A stretch of 64,000 bases of DNA, from assembly GCF_001640805.2 (NCBI RefSeq), contig NC_066843.1, forward strand, positions 5,595,688 through 5,659,687, given 5' to 3'. A model generated the notes under the pieces. That model was not told the DNA's origin. It worked only from the letters and a program-made list of their open reading frames with translations, and ran no database searches. This DNA is from Lates calcarifer. Taxonomy: Eukaryota > Chordata > Actinopteri > Centropomidae. This document shows, piece after piece, positions 1 through 26,500 of the stretch. Position 1 is the stretch's first letter. Each line of letters begins with the position of its first letter. Position numbers and translations under genes: made by a program.

Positions 1-11720
<11,720 letters not shown>

Positions 11721-12110
11721 CACACACGCATAAACCTTCACACTCAACCCATCCCCTACATTGCAGTCTTTCTTTCCAGCCAGCCAAACTCCATAAACTA
11801 CTTTATTGACACCTACAACAACCAATAGTATTTGGGAACTCTGCTGTAGCCAATCAAAACACAGTTTATACGCCAGAGAGGCGGAATCTGACGCAGTGCT
11901 TGGTTGAGAACGTCGTGTTTACTGCTGTCGCAACTGCGCTGTTCCCACCGGAACACCCTCCCTGCGGGTGAACCGTAGAATAGGCCCGCGCGCTTCTTTG
12001 CTGCGGAGGGAGGACGAGCAATTCACAAGAACAGCCAGCCTGGAAGTCATCTGAGTTACTGGCAGTGCCGACGTCATCAAGAGTTTAATAACACCAGTGC
12101 TGTTCATTAT
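11721..12110 (-). promoter_or_regulatory. stat3: stat3 promoter region
   Basis: Two CCAAT boxes on the plus strand (11822-11826 and 11850-11854), a minus-strand TATAAA (11870-11865), a GC-rich CpG-bearing stretch (about 11880-12010) and a near-consensus CRE read as TGACGTCG on the minus strand (12076-12069) lie just upstream of the noncoding exon. Mammalian STAT3 promoters are reported to have a CRE beside a STAT site; no TTCN3GAA site was found here. The relative positions of TATA and CCAAT do not fit a simple TATA promoter, so the start site is uncertain. Confidence 0.5.
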
Positions 12111-12274
12111 TGCCCTATCCTAATCACAGTTCAATACTTTAATTACCAAAGCATCGTTCCTCAGTGGGTGCACAAACATAATTAAACACATTAGTTGACA
12201 CACAAGTACAGTAAGTAGGTATGTAACAGTTCATAAAATAAAAATTGTAGGCAATATATATTATTCAGTAAGCT

Positions 12275-12280
12275 TTTATT
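12275..12280 (-). terminator. candidate cavin1 polyadenylation signal
   Basis: AATAAA on the minus strand, about 2.3 kb past the cavin1 stop and about 0.5 kb before the stat3 first exon. A proximal alternative lies near 14040. Confidence 0.35.
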
Positions 12281-14562
12281 TATAAGTGGTTAGGCAAAGG
12301 AGGTCTTAAACACAACAGAAAAGACAAGCTTCATTATTTGAATATGAATTAATAACACCTATTCTAATTATGTGTTACATTGTTTTATGTGACTATTTTT
12401 TAAGGACTGTGTTTCTATAGAAGCTGTACATGACCTATATCATGCTTGTGGCACACTGGTTCAGTTTTTTTTAATGACCAGTAGCTTAAAATAAGGCAAG
12501 ATATACATGGTGGCAAAATCTTTCAAAGGGACCAGTATCTTACAAATGTTTCAGTGTTTGATGTGCAAGACAATGTACACATTTCTGTCAAAAAAAAAAG
12601 ATCAATAAAAAGATACATAAAAAGCCTGTAATTAATTTCTTCTTTCTTCTCTTTAAAGAAATTTCTATTTCATGCTGACAAACTTAGAGTCTCACAAAAA
12701 TATAAGTCTGGTTATATGGTATGCATATACTCTTCACAATCACACACTCACACACACATATACATATCCTTTCGCTCAGTCCTTCTCACAGTTCTACAAC
12801 CCTGCTCAGTGCTCAGAGGGAGCACTCTCCTTAATTGCATTCCCCAGCCCATTGATTATTTTAATGGTATTCCATGCTACACAGTGGGTTTCTGCATGCC
12901 TGCACCACATCAAGGTCACATACAGTCTCCAGACAGGAAAATGGAAGCACTACATTCACTTTGTTTCCATCTGGAGCCCTGTAGGCTTGCTTTACATGAT
13001 CAAATATAGCAATGACTGAGCATTGCCATTGTCAGTTTACATTAGGTTCAGAATAATTACATTCTAATTATAATAGATTCCTCTAATCCTCCACCACTAC
13101 CTTTTCTACAATGATAACCTCATTTTAGGAATCATGGTCACATGGTCAAGGTTTTTTTTCCATTATAGGGGACATTCTTTTTATAATTCAGAATTACAAA
13201 GAGTTACAAAGAGTTACACCTGGTCTCTGCAAAAACATTTGTGCATTGGATCATTCTGTTCTGGTGTTCTGACATTTATCAGTGTGCCATGCCATTCATA
13301 ATACCTGGCAGTGTACTGTCTCACCCTGACTGCATTTAGCATGACATTTGCATCTCCATGTGTTAAACAGTCAGTCATTAAACTGTCATCTTGCTCTTCA
13401 GACCATATTTTTTTCTGCCTGCAATTACCTTGAGAAATTTAATAGGGATGTGCAAATGTACTATGATGAGCTGTGACCATGGTGACACCATTGTTATTCT
13501 TCTCCTCTGTGTAGGAAGTCTGCTATGTTAAACTTGGTGAGTACAAGATGTCCAGATGCAATAAATATGTGTGTGTGTATGTAAATAACTGTGAATGAAT
13601 ACTTGACAGTAAATGATCATCAAACTGTGTTTTCTAATATGCATTGTACAGATATGGTGTAGCAAAGGTTACATTCTAAATATCATTATTATTATATCAC
13701 TAAATTATAACTGAAATGAGTGACCAATTAGGGACCTGGAATAGAGTAGAGATATTTTCCTACATAATGTAGTACAACTGTGTAGTTGTAGCAGTAGTAA
13801 TATTCTGATAAAGTCCTGTCAGTGTTTCAGTATTCCCAATATAATTTAACAGACATTATGCTTCTATTTTCAATACATTTGTATTTTACATCGAAAAACA
13901 TTACACTGTAACGTTTAGCACAATGCCTGAGTAACTGGCATTAAATAAACATTATTCACTAAAGCATTGTGCATAGTAGGGGTAATGTTTTTTGTAAACT
14001 CTTCAAGTCCATTCCCACTCCTCCTGCCTCCTCAGTTCTTTATTTATTTCTTAATTCTCAGGCCTAATCCTTGCATGTTCAGTTTTTGTTCACATGTGCA
14101 CGTTACTTCAAAACCATCAACCATTAGAACATAAATCTTGCCAACAACGTCTTGTTACCATACCAATTAATGTGCATATCATATATGGTAAATTTTATAT
14201 TATACAATACATCTCAATAGCAAAGACTATTTATACCCTTTTTTTCTTATAGCCACGCAACTGATCAAACCAATAACAACCAAAAAAAAAGCAAATACCC
14301 TAAACATACAGGTCTAGAATAACCAATCAGCCTGTAGCATGTTTTTGTTTTATTTTTCTTATTTCTATGATAAAGAGGAGCAAATATGAAAGTCATCCCT
14401 ATTGGGTATAATAAAAAGAGAACAGAAAACACATTAAATGTCATAGATTGTGATCACTTCTAGAAAGTCACTACGACTAATATTGTGTCCTTGTTATTAG
14501 ATTCATTTATCGAGACTTCATTCTCTTCATCCTTCTCTCTTTCATTGCAGAGCTGGGACTCT
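12275..14562 (-). other. cavin1: probable cavin1 3' UTR
   Basis: About 2.3 kb of AT-rich sequence follows the cavin1 stop codon, with no recognisable genes on either strand. Minus-strand AATAAA signals occur at about 14037-14046 and at 12280-12275; use of the latter would give a 3' UTR about as long as the mammalian one. Short tandem repeats were noted: (CA)n-like at about 12743-12763 and three copies of an 11-bp GTTACAAAGAG-type unit at about 13186-13216. Confidence 0.4.
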
Positions 14563-17500
14563 CTATTCGCTTTGGGCCTTCTTTAGGTAGTCTGGCTCCA
14601 CGCTGACCAGCTGAGAATCCTCAGTCACCTCCAACAGAGCCTCCATCTCTGGGCTGTCTACACTCACCAGCTCCCCTTCCTCCACCTCCACATGCACATC
14701 GAGCCCATTCTCCTCTCCGGCCGGCTGGCCCTCAGCCTCGGTCACCTCCACCATCTCTGTGTTCTGCACCATCTCCTCCTCCCCTTCTCGGATTTTCTTG
14801 ACATGGAAAGTGAAGGGTGGCACACGATACACAGTGGTCTTGGAGCGAGCGTAGATCGTGTGGTCAGGGGTTAGGGACTTCTTCATCTTATCTTTGGAGC
14901 TCTTCATCTTTGCCCTGCGCTCCTGGTTGGGGGTCATACGGGTCCCAAGCTTGCCAATCTTCTTCTCCAGGCTGTGCTTAGTTTTTTCCAAATTATCACG
15001 GGTTCTTTGTCTTGTCTTCTCCAGGTTCTCGCGGGTTCTCTGCTTGGTCTTCTCCAAATTCTCCTTGGTCTTTAGTTTGGTCTTCTCCATTTTCTCTTTG
15101 GAGAAAGCTTTCTTTATGTTGTCCACTTGCTGCTTGGTGGAGCGTTGGAGGCGCTTGGTACGAGACTCTTCGATAATCTCCTCAATCTCCACCTCCTCAT
15201 CGGAATTGAGATTGGCTGGGAGTCCCTCTTGTTCCTCCTCAGGTATCTGTTCAAGGCCCTCCACTGCTTTACCTTCAATTACTGTTTCTCCTGTCTTGGC
15301 CTTGGATGCCTTTGGGGTCTTCACTTGGTCCTGCAAAGATAAGAAAAACAGAAGACTGTAAACCACAGCAAGATTATATTAAGGGATCACAATGAGTGAA
15401 ATTAATAACATTTTCACTTTGACATTTACTACAAAATTAGGAGTCATGGCGCTACACTGATTGTATTGTATGCTTAATGTAAATCATGGCATTTCATTGA
15501 ATATGTCATGTGAAAATTATCAGCCTGAGAAAGTGAAGTTCATGGCCTTTGGATGAGAAAGGACATTGAAAATATGAGCATGATACCTCACAGATTCATG
15601 TGTTACCTAGTCACCCTAGTCTGTGCACCTAACAGTTCACTGCTTGTAGCTAGTGTAGTGTGCCATCTAGTGGTGTTAGGCATATGCCAAAGATTATGCG
15701 CCAACAAGGCTACATCCAGTTATTTCACACTTCATGGTCTTAGGAATATGAGAACTTTGGGTGGTGTGTATCATGTGACACCTCTCCTAAAAAATAATAA
15801 AACTATAGGACTTCAACAAAAACCTATATTAACTGCAGCTCTACAGTCATATTGAAACTAAAGCCAACAGGTTCTTACATCTAACCACAGCTGCATTTCC
15901 TGCCACTGTGCTATTACTTTTTCTATGAAATCTTAAATTCACACACTTTCATTGTTGTGACTTCAAGGTAGAATTTTCAGTCCAATCTAACAGTAAATAA
16001 AGACTACTTTCTGTTGACTTCACGGATAAAAATGTTTGGATAAAACATAGATTATCTTTCAATCACAGATGTTCTGTAATTTGTAATGCTGCTTTCATTT
16101 TACTGGAAATACTTTGTGGTTAAAACAGTTTCAATTTACTCTTGTAATTCAGAGAGCAGCCATACAGAAATTCACACCTGGTCAACAATATTTATATGTA
16201 TAGATCTGAAAGCATACAGCAATTCAGAAATGTTGCCCTAAGTTGTAAAATCAATTGCAACAGTAAAGTGCCCAACAGTCTACAATTCCACAACGCACAC
16301 AGAGATACAAGAGGGTTTTCCATGACATTTCTATAACTTTGTAACATCACTTGTTCAAGCAACAACCTATACTGCTGTAATGCTGACAGATGCCAATCAA
16401 TCAGCACTGCAGCGACCATATTTCCCTGCTATTTGGCAGGACACTGTCAGTGTCAACTATCCACACAGGGAGAGGCAGAGCTATGCAAAGAATGTGATTC
16501 CGCCTAATAGGATGTCTATGACAACTAGAGGGATTAGTGGTCCCATCCCTGCTGCACCTCAGTGCCACACCTCACTGTTTCTCTTTGGATTTCATCATTG
16601 CGCCAACACAATCTTCACTGATTTTGTAGATACACTCGTTGTTAAATTGTAAGTCATAATAAAATTCTGATACAAATATGAAAAGTTATCATGGCTTTCC
16701 AACCTGAGTTGCTCATGCTATCATACAATATGAACTGAAGACCAGTGAAGGTTTTAGGAAGGCCAAAACTGATATTGATATTCTGTATTAATGCTAATTT
16801 TACATATTAGCAGGAAAGAGCAGAAGGTTCACAATCAAACAGAATGCACTCTTTACTCCTTTTCATCCAATACTGGCCTGCTGGAGAGTTGATGACATCA
16901 AGGAATGTGGTTATTGTCAGCTTGTTGCCTCATACAGACCGATTCCCCTACAGAACACAGGTGGGCTCAGTTATACAGAGATATACAGATGTTGCTGCTT
17001 GCTGATAGCAGATGTCTGTTTGTCTCAACACCTTTTCATTGGGATTATTGTAAAAACAGTTTAATAAGGCAGCAATAACTTGTCAAATTAATCAGCATCA
17101 CCATGTCAACAGATCAAATTAATGCATCGCCTCTGACACAAGTGAGCATGTTCATCCTCAAATCTCATCTGAAGTGTAATCACTCTTTCTTCCCCATGTC
17201 TAGCTGTCACTTGAGATTAAATAATTTCTGGTTCCACTTTCTATGGCTGCATTTTTTGCAACACCTTCCCCTTTCCTTAACTCATGTGACACAACACACA
17301 TGGGCTACATCCCCTTTCGCCTACATGCACTGCATTTTAACAAAAACCTGGTCCCTGAAGTATATCCCTCCATATTTTAACATGCAGGACAGTGGAGAGA
17401 GATAGATTAGAAAAGAAATGAGAGCAAACACACATGAAGATAGTAAAAAAATCGTTTCCAGTGTAGTTTAACCTACTATGAGTTTTTCTATTAAAAAGAT

Positions 17501-20500
17501 TAAGACTGTCTCAGTTTGTCACAACACACACTACTAACTATACAGGAATAAATAACTTGCAATGTTGGGTTTTGTAATGCCCGGTTATTCAAATACTGCC
17601 ATACAGTTCTATCACATAATGGACATTGCCTCCTTATCTGGCGCTGGGTATGGTGTGGGCCTGGCCGGCCCGCTCTGTATAGGTTTATTTTGGGCTGGCC
17701 TTTCCCTCTCTCTAGATTCCATCTTCCGTTCTCTGGCTACCAGCCACTGCAGCGTCCAGACCCCCACCACACAACACCCTCCCCTCCAGCACAGCAACAG
17801 ATAAACACGGCGCTCTGTCACCGTGGCAACCACCTCCTCATGTTGTCGCTGGTGGGCGGTGAAGTTCTGCTAGAAAAACAGCTGACAACTATACAACAAT
17901 ACACTGACATGAGGCTCTTAGTTGCTGTGAGCGTATTATGACAAAATACTGCACCAGCTTTGTAGACATGAGCACTGAGAAAAAGTGAGGCTGAGCTAAT
18001 AATAACATTAATGAGAGACATTTTTGAATCAGTGAGAGCACAGCCCTACCGCAACATTTTTCCATAGCTTTTATCAGAACAGTGTATTAATATCATGAAC
18101 AACACTGAACAGGACAAATACACAAAGATAATTCAATGGAACTTGATTAAGATTTTAAAGACAAACCTACAGAGAGTAAACATGTTTACTCACAGTGACA
18201 TAAAGTACAGAAAAAACACTGCACACTGTGAATAGCTGTGTCAGAAGCTGTTCAAGTGACATCATATGTCCCTGGCAAAACATGTTTGCTACTGTGGGGT
18301 AAATTTGGCTGGTGGGCTAAGCTAAGTGGCTAAGCCAATTTGTTAAGCTTACATTTTAAAAATATATATAAGTGCTTCTCTTGTGTTCCTGTAGAAAGTA
18401 ACCCTTAGGAAAGACTCCCTGCGTGTAAAAATACACACGTACAAATGCATGAGTATGAGTATTCATGCTAACACGTGTACGCCCACCCTCACGCATACAG
18501 ACATAGATGCAAAGGTTTTTCCATGAAGCCAAACTGTGAACACCTTTCATAAAAAGTAGCAGCTCTGATCCTTGAACAAGAAGTTTCCACAACCAATGGA
18601 AAAACAGCAGTGAAGTCATACAAAACAGGGAAACTACAGCATGGTCCAGGATCATCTAAATTTCATACCGTGTCTCACTAAAGCTATGTACTGCGTAATC
18701 AAGATCATCACTGCACAACTTAGTAATGTTTTCCTGAGAGGTACAACTTATTCCTTAAAACTGACAGAAATCAAAGTATTTTCATACTTGCTCAAGGAGT
18801 TTTCTAATAACTCTAATGGAGTATAGACTTGACAAACTACGTAATGGCCACAGCGTTTCTAAATTACCTTAAACCTAGTTTGGCGTTTCTCTCCTGCATT
18901 TTCTTGTTAGTTATTGGCAGACAAATAGATTGATACCAGTATCTGCAATAAGCTAATATCAATCGAAATTTATCAGCCAAAGATTTAAGTCACATTTTCA
19001 AAATGTTTTAATCTTTTATTAGACTTTCATGGCTTGGAACCAATAACCAAAAACAGAGAGAGCTTGTTGGAACATTTTGCTGTTTACATTCTTAAAACTT
19101 GAGTCAGTCCACAGTATCTGTGGAAATTGTGATTATATCAGCAAACTTTGTTTGGGTTTTTCTGCCTGATCACAAACCAAGAGAAGCTTGAGAACGGAGA
19201 TGGTAAGTCCATTAGTGCGCCTGTGTTACCTTCTTCTCTCCTCCCACTTACCAGCAGTGGAAAAGTCAGAAGTCTGTGTGTGTATGTTTGCTGACAGATG
19301 CTGTGGGAATAGTGACTGCGTGTATGTGTGCTTTCCTCAATGAGAAAGAGGTCTGTTGCTGATGTTTTCCTAGTAAGAGTAGTGTGAATCATACCTCATG
19401 GAAAAGCTGGCTAGAATTAGTGAGAACTCTCTCTCTCTCCATTTTTATTTGCACGGACAAGCCAGCAACTGTCTGAGCCGTCTCTCAGAAAGAGACACAA
19501 CACAGGAGATGCAATGAAAAAGTCCCAGCAGACTGAGGAGAGAGTATGGTAAACAGCTACAACCTATCAAGGAAAAGCAAGCAAAGCAGGACAAGAAGAA
19601 AAGAGACGTCATCTTTCCAAACACAACAATATTCTCAATCTAAAGTAAAAAACAACCCTTCAAAAATCCTTGAATCTAAAGCGTCCATGTTGCAACAGTA
19701 ACACTTTCTCATTGTCTAAATATTATCAGAGGCAAAATGTTCTCTGTCTGACTCATACGAGGGCTTGGGGATAATTTTACTCACTGACTGTTTCCATGGA
19801 CAACAGAGCAAACAGTTTTCTCAACCAGCACTATATAGAGACCACAGCAGCTTTGACTAAAGCCACAGGCATCTAACTTTCCCTACCACCTTCTTTGTCT
19901 TATCTGCTGCAAGACGACATCATTAATCCACCAATATGGTCCAATATTCTTGCTTGGTTACTTAAATATGTGATCATTGACAACTGTGGCAGATATTAAC
20001 AGCATCAGTAAATTAATCAAGTTGCTACTTGAGCATGCAACTTTATTAAGGCAGGTATGTGAAGAATTACTACAAGCCTGATTAAAGATGTTTTTCCATC
20101 ACTATGAATTGTAAGTTGGTTTTGTGGGTCACAGTTAATGCTATATACAATCATAATAATAAACACAGATAACCAGTGCATTAAAATATTAATCTGTTCA
20201 CCTTGTTCTGTTCAAACTATAACACGTTATATCTGAATGTCACAATATATTAGATTAAAAAATATATATATTATTTTGAAAATGTATTATCCAAGTGTAT
20301 TTAATAGATTATCAAATAAATATTCAGATTACAGTAGTGATCCGTAGTACATTATTCAAATCTAGGAAGATAAAGATAATATTCAGCTGTGACCGATTGC
20401 AAATACCAATAGTATTAAACTCCTTTTCTGTATTTAGAATAAACATAAGATTATTTCAGACATTACTATTCATTAACATAAGTTAATGAATTAACTTATG

Positions 20501-23500
20501 TTGCCAGCAGTTAGGAAATGTAGCAAGGTTGATTATTGTTAAGATAACAAATCCATGCACAACATTCACAGTCCTGATCCACATACATGCATGCAGACCA
20601 GCCACACACCATGCCTTTTGAGGCAGTGTGATGAAAGGCTTCTCCGGTGAGTCACAGGAGCAGCTGTCTGATCCTGTCCAGTCCTTGCAGCTGTGCACTT
20701 AGCTTTCACAATGAGTGATATCACTGACCCGTCTGCCCCTCCAGGATGGGAGAAGGCCAAATGAGAAACTGACATGAAACAGAGGTGGAGATTCATGTGT
20801 TGGAGCCCTGTGCAGGCCAGAATCACGATGCTTTGATCCCTAAAGAAGGCTCTGAGGCTAAAATAAGGACGCTAATGTACTCTGGTCATTAATATTGGTG
20901 CCTCCCACACTCTCCTCATTGAGGCTTGAACAATTCACAGAGGACTGGACCAGCTGCCTACCATTTCAGGCATGTTGGGGTTTATACAATGGAAATTCTG
21001 TTTCATTTTGCCTTTGAGAATGACCTGTGCTGGTGGCAACGTGTTTAAGTGTCTTGTGGGTAATAAGAGAGGGCCTCTGTATACACCACACAGACACCAT
21101 GTTAAGTGTGCACCACAGGAAGGGAGTTCCTTGGGTTTTCTGTCACAGTGATTTGTGATTTCGGGGGAAGCCCTTTTCCACAGTTCAACCTTCCCACATT
21201 CACAATTCCGTAACCGCTGGAATCCCAGGGTCAGTCCCACGCAGAGACAGAAAATTTACTTTTCCATTCACACCTTGGTGTGAACTGGCAGCCGCAGTGC
21301 TGGAATATATTATATAACTCTCCCTTTCTCTCTAATGGTGCCATCCATATTGACACTGAAGGGGTACAGTAAATACAGTTTCAGCCAAATCAAACACAGC
21401 CACATCAAAGTTTCCATTCGTGTGCTTCAAAGATTGGAAAGTAGTTTAGGCACAAACATGAATTTACTCATCCTACTGCACTGACCATGACGATTTTGAT
21501 GGTATTTTATTATTTTAATCTTTAAGTGAAAGAGGATGTTGCAGTTATTCATTGTATCCTTATTTTCTATGTAAAACACAAACAAACTCTCAACAGGGCA
21601 TGAATAATTTCCAAATATGAATATAGTACTGGGCCCAGCTTTAGGAAACTATAATTACTGAATTACATTAGGACCAATCACTCCTGCAAAATAACACTTG
21701 TGGGAATGGGAAGGAATGCATCCAGCCAATCACAAACACTGCTTTGCTTTGTTCTCAGTTGAACTATTGTTTGTGTGAGACTGAAAAATACAACTGGGTC
21801 ATTTTATATGGAAAAACTGACAGGCTGCATAGAGCTTTTATTCTGTCTTAGTTGATCAGGCGTGCAGCTATTTTAATCTAACATAACACAACAGCTTTGG
21901 TATCAAATTGCATAAAAAATTCCATTGTAAATTTAGCAGATCTGTTGTTGAATTAATCAAATATTATATTTAACTGATATGCTAACAATGCATTCCAGAG
22001 CTTTGGATGAATTCTTTCTTTCCCTCTGTACTGTAAACTTGTGTTTACCCCACAGCAGAACCTCAGAGAACCAAAGTAGACCTACACAGAGAATAAGTAA
22101 GCATACATCAAAGTTGCCTCTTGCACTGATATCATAATTTAAGCACTATTTGTATTATTTATATATTAATCATCCTAAACATCCATGTGCATGCAAAATC
22201 TAATCCCAAGGGTACCCAAAACCAACAAGGTATCCTAGCATGCTCTCTCTGACAGCCTATAACTCAAATACCAGTGACAAGAACGGCGAGCTGCCACTGA
22301 AGCAGTGGGAAACATACCACCAGTGTAACCTGACTGTTGCACTTTAGACTGAAGATTTACACAGACCAGACTTTACTTTCACACGTAATGTGTTAGGTTA
22401 CAGGAATAACAGTAACCTATAATAGTGGTAAATGTGTGAATGCACCCTTAACAGCAACTTCTGGATTATTAAAATAAACGAACACTTTAAAAGGATGTCT
22501 CTAGATATGCAGAGAGGTACTTTTATTAGCAGTGTTTTGCCTGTAAAGAAACACTGACTGTGCTGTGAACAGTTGTCCTTGATAAATCTTTTTCAATTAA
22601 GCAAAACATTTAAAATTACAGCACCTATAGCACATTTATCTGGAAATACAGCCACACAAACATGTATATAATGCAATTAATCAATCAATTGCTGCTGCTG
22701 ATAGCTAAATTCAGACTAACTCAATGAAACAGGACACTACACCATTCCATTGCATTGCTGCTTGTGTATTTATAATCAAAAGCAACATAGTGGTTTCCTT
22801 TAATATACCGACTCAGATAATTTGGCCACCTTTTTATTTTGGCAATGGCCTCGTAGATGAAGGCTGTGCCTACAAATCTTGGAATAAACAGCACGGAGGG
22901 TATCAGCAGAGTTGTGATGTAGTATGAGGACACATTTCTGTTAGCCAGCCAAGAAGCTGGATGACAACTACAACTGTTCAAATTGAGGGAGTGACCTGAT
23001 CGGTCTCCCAGCTGGTAAATCCTGTCTGCTGCTGTGGGATTGGGATGTTCAGTGAGATGGGAAGGCAGATCGGGCAACAGGGAACATAAAATTAGGTTTT
23101 TTTTTTTGTTTTTTTTTTTAATGGGGGCAACTCGGAGTGTCCTCTTGCAGACCTGGAGAAACAGCTCACAACAAAACAGCTGGATTATACAATGTTATGC
23201 ACAGGCAGATGTAATCACGCATGCACACAGAACACTAGCGCATATTCATGGTGCCTGACTGAGAGGTATTTTTTTGGTGCAAAGCAGTGTGTAACTAATA
23301 AACCAAAGTGAATAAAATACACTACCAGGATTTCTGTGGAATTCATCTAGTTAAATTAAACACTATTTATGACTTTTGCAATATCACATAGAATGCAATT
23401 TCATACCTGTTTCACTGTCATACCAACCAAAGTATGAAAGTGTGATGAAAACCTTTAATGAATTCAAGTTCATTTACGTTTTTTGCTAAAATAATTCCCC

Positions 23501-26500
23501 ATTATGAGACAACGAACTTACAAGTTAATGTAGGTAACAGCGATTAATTTTTTTGCCACAGGCCCAATGGTGCCCCAGCTATGCCATGTAAATAACACAT
23601 AGTCTAAAAGTGCTGTGGGAGACTACTGCATAACAAAACCAAAAAAACAAATAAATTAGACAAGCAGATCTATTAATAGCCAATAATAATATTTATATAC
23701 AGGCATGTGCAGTGATACCACATTTGGGAACAGCAGGGATCCTCTTTCCGCTATACACGCTTGATATCCTTATGACAGGAATGCAGGAAAGGCTAAAGTA
23801 ACTGTATCAGCAAATCCACCTTCTATATCTCAGACACACCCACACACCACAAAGTGTTGTACACTTGATCAGAGAAAGCATGGCATGGAGCAAATGTACT
23901 GTATGTGAGTGTACGAATTTAGAATTTCAGAATGAAATTCCTTTTTGCTTTGCAAAAGAAAGAAACCAGAAAAATGAGGTGAACAATAGTAAAGGATGCT
24001 GGCCAGTACACAAGGGACATGAAAGACAGAAGGGCTTTTGAAAGCAAGGACAATGGTTTTGATCTTTCCAATATATAAAAGATTAATTAGAACAAAACTA
24101 AAAAAGGATTGTTTTTACTTTGGATTGAACTCACTTGTTCCTTGTACTGCTCAAAAATGTGTATGAAAATAGAAAGAGAGAGACAAAGACGGAGAGGCGG
24201 AGAGAGACAGGATCAGGGCATTACAGCACCCAAATTTGGTGCCAAAATATGCCAAAAGAAACACAGTTCGGCTCCAAGATGTCGCTGATTGCTGCTAAAA
24301 CAAATGGGATGAAAGGGTGAGACAAGCACAGGAACTGAAAGCTTGACTGTAAAGGAACAGTTTGACATTTGGGAAGTACACTTCTTTAGTTTTTTTGTCA
24401 AGAGTTATACGAGAAAATTGAACTCTCAATTCTGTATAGTAAATATAAACTACTATAAGATAAACTACGATAGATACAAAGATTTTCACACTTTTTGGGG
24501 GGTTAAACAAAACAGGGCATAATGTGTTAATTATTTTTGTTTTTAATTTTTTTCACCTTTGGACGGAGCCAGGCTGTCTTTCACCTTCTGTTTTCAGTCT
24601 TAATGCTAAGCTATTCCCACCATCTGCTTGTGGTGGCTTCATATTTGCCATACACACCTAAGAGTGGTATCAATCTTCTCATCTAACTCTCGGCATGTAG
24701 GCGAATAAACCTGTTTCCCAGAATGAGAAGTACTATTCCTTTAACAATCTTCATAAGACCCTTTTGACGAGATGTGGGGCAGGTGTCTTCAGAATTTAAC
24801 TCATTCTTTTTCATTACTGTTTTCTCTGATGCCCAGTTCTCAGAAATAATTGTTGTCTCAAAGTAATAGTTCATTATGGACATCTTCGCTTACTTTAGTA
24901 GATGTGTATATCTGAAATGTTTTTTCTTTATCACATAAGCCATGGTTTAAGCAACCCACATGAACAACTGGACAACTTTTTACATGCAGGGGCTCACACG
25001 CCACTGAGTACTGGAACTCAGTGCTGGCTCGACACAGTAGCTGACATGCAATAGTGAAATGTGGAGCCTTTCAGATATCTTTCCACTCGCCCGGTAACGG
25101 AGGAGAGCAGCAGGAGCGAAATACAGAGAGAAGAGACCAGAAGGGAATGACATAGCATACAAGTACTGTAGCAAATACTGAATGAGCTGCGCCCCTTAGT
25201 TCTGGATTCGAATTCTGAGTGGGAGTAAAATGGGCTAAGTCGAGAAACTGAGAAGTGGGGAGGAGGACCAGTGGGTATCTTGGCAGAAGTAGCACAGAGA
25301 TGCCAGCAGAGTGAATCACAGCACTAACTTGGTGCTGCTAGTCGAGTGCTTTTGGTACTCCTTCCATTGCTTGCAACGGGCTAGCTAAGTGCTTCATAAC
25401 TATCCTCTCTGCAATGACGCTGAGGTCTGATTTATGCCTGGAAACAAAGAATCAGAGAGCTGAGGTGGCCAAAAGCTTTGGCTGTATGTCTGCAGAAAGT
25501 GGAATTGAGTTATTACACAGTCTGGGCCAGGTCAAAAGCTATTAAAGAAAAGTGGGCTTAGGCTGGTGGAGTGGCGAGGCTTGTTGGCTGTGATCTGAGC
25601 TCTGGAAGGTTTGTGAAGTTGGTGTGGAATAAGTAGACTGTAACTGAGAAGTCTTACATCTCTCTGATAGAGTTGACCACATGGCTATCACTGTCCTTGA
25701 ACTGCAGCCAAACACCCTGATCCCAGACACACAGCAGTACTGTCTCACACTCTGATAGACATGTACTATCACATTGCATAAACTAGATTAGTTCACATAA
25801 TCAAACAGATAATGTGCATTATAAAACACATACACATGACCCCCAGTTCTGATGGCAGTTTTAAGTATGGGATTAAAGCACACGTTCCTTCTTAGTAAAT
25901 GAACTGAAATGAGAACTAACACTGGTACATGTGTTTCATGGAACTATGTTGTTTAACTACTGAATATGAAGAAGAATTATTTTCATAATCGATTAATCTG
26001 CAGATTATATTCTCAAATAATCATTTACTCTATAAAATATCAGAAAACAGTGTATAACATCTACCATTATTTCTCATAGCCTGACTTGATGTCATAAAAT
26101 GTCATGGTTTAAATGTCACGACAAATTAATTGCCAGTGGTTGAAATGCATGCATGAAAAAGATCGGCATGTAGCCTGGGCCATCTGCCTGGGGACTGGCA
26201 ACTCTTTGTAGGGCGGTGCCTAAGCCTAAGTCAGGCACACTCTGCTGTCATTTGTAATATTTGTGGAAAGAAGTGCTGGGGCTACTGTAAGGACTACTGT
26301 CACACAGCAGGACCCCTCTTCTGTACAAGTCTCTTACTGTTGCCTGGGCAGCCCATATGGAAGCTGTGGAGGGCTGAGCTAAGAGGGAACCTGAGCCAGC
26401 TAAGGTTTTAAGACAGCATCGGTTTGAAGCAACTGAAAGCCTTGACAATTGGTGGACACTGGTGTAGATGTGCCTGGTCTGTCTGAGGATGAGCAGGAGG

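Noticed and set aside
11941..11952. STAT site TTCCCACCGGAA in the stat3 promoter
   Set aside because: Spacing is TTCN6GAA rather than the N3 or N4 that STATs bind.
14858..15361. Long plus-strand open frame of 167 codons
   Set aside because: Antisense shadow of cavin1 exon 2; its Leu/Ser/Phe-rich product is the complement of the Lys/Glu/Arg repeats.
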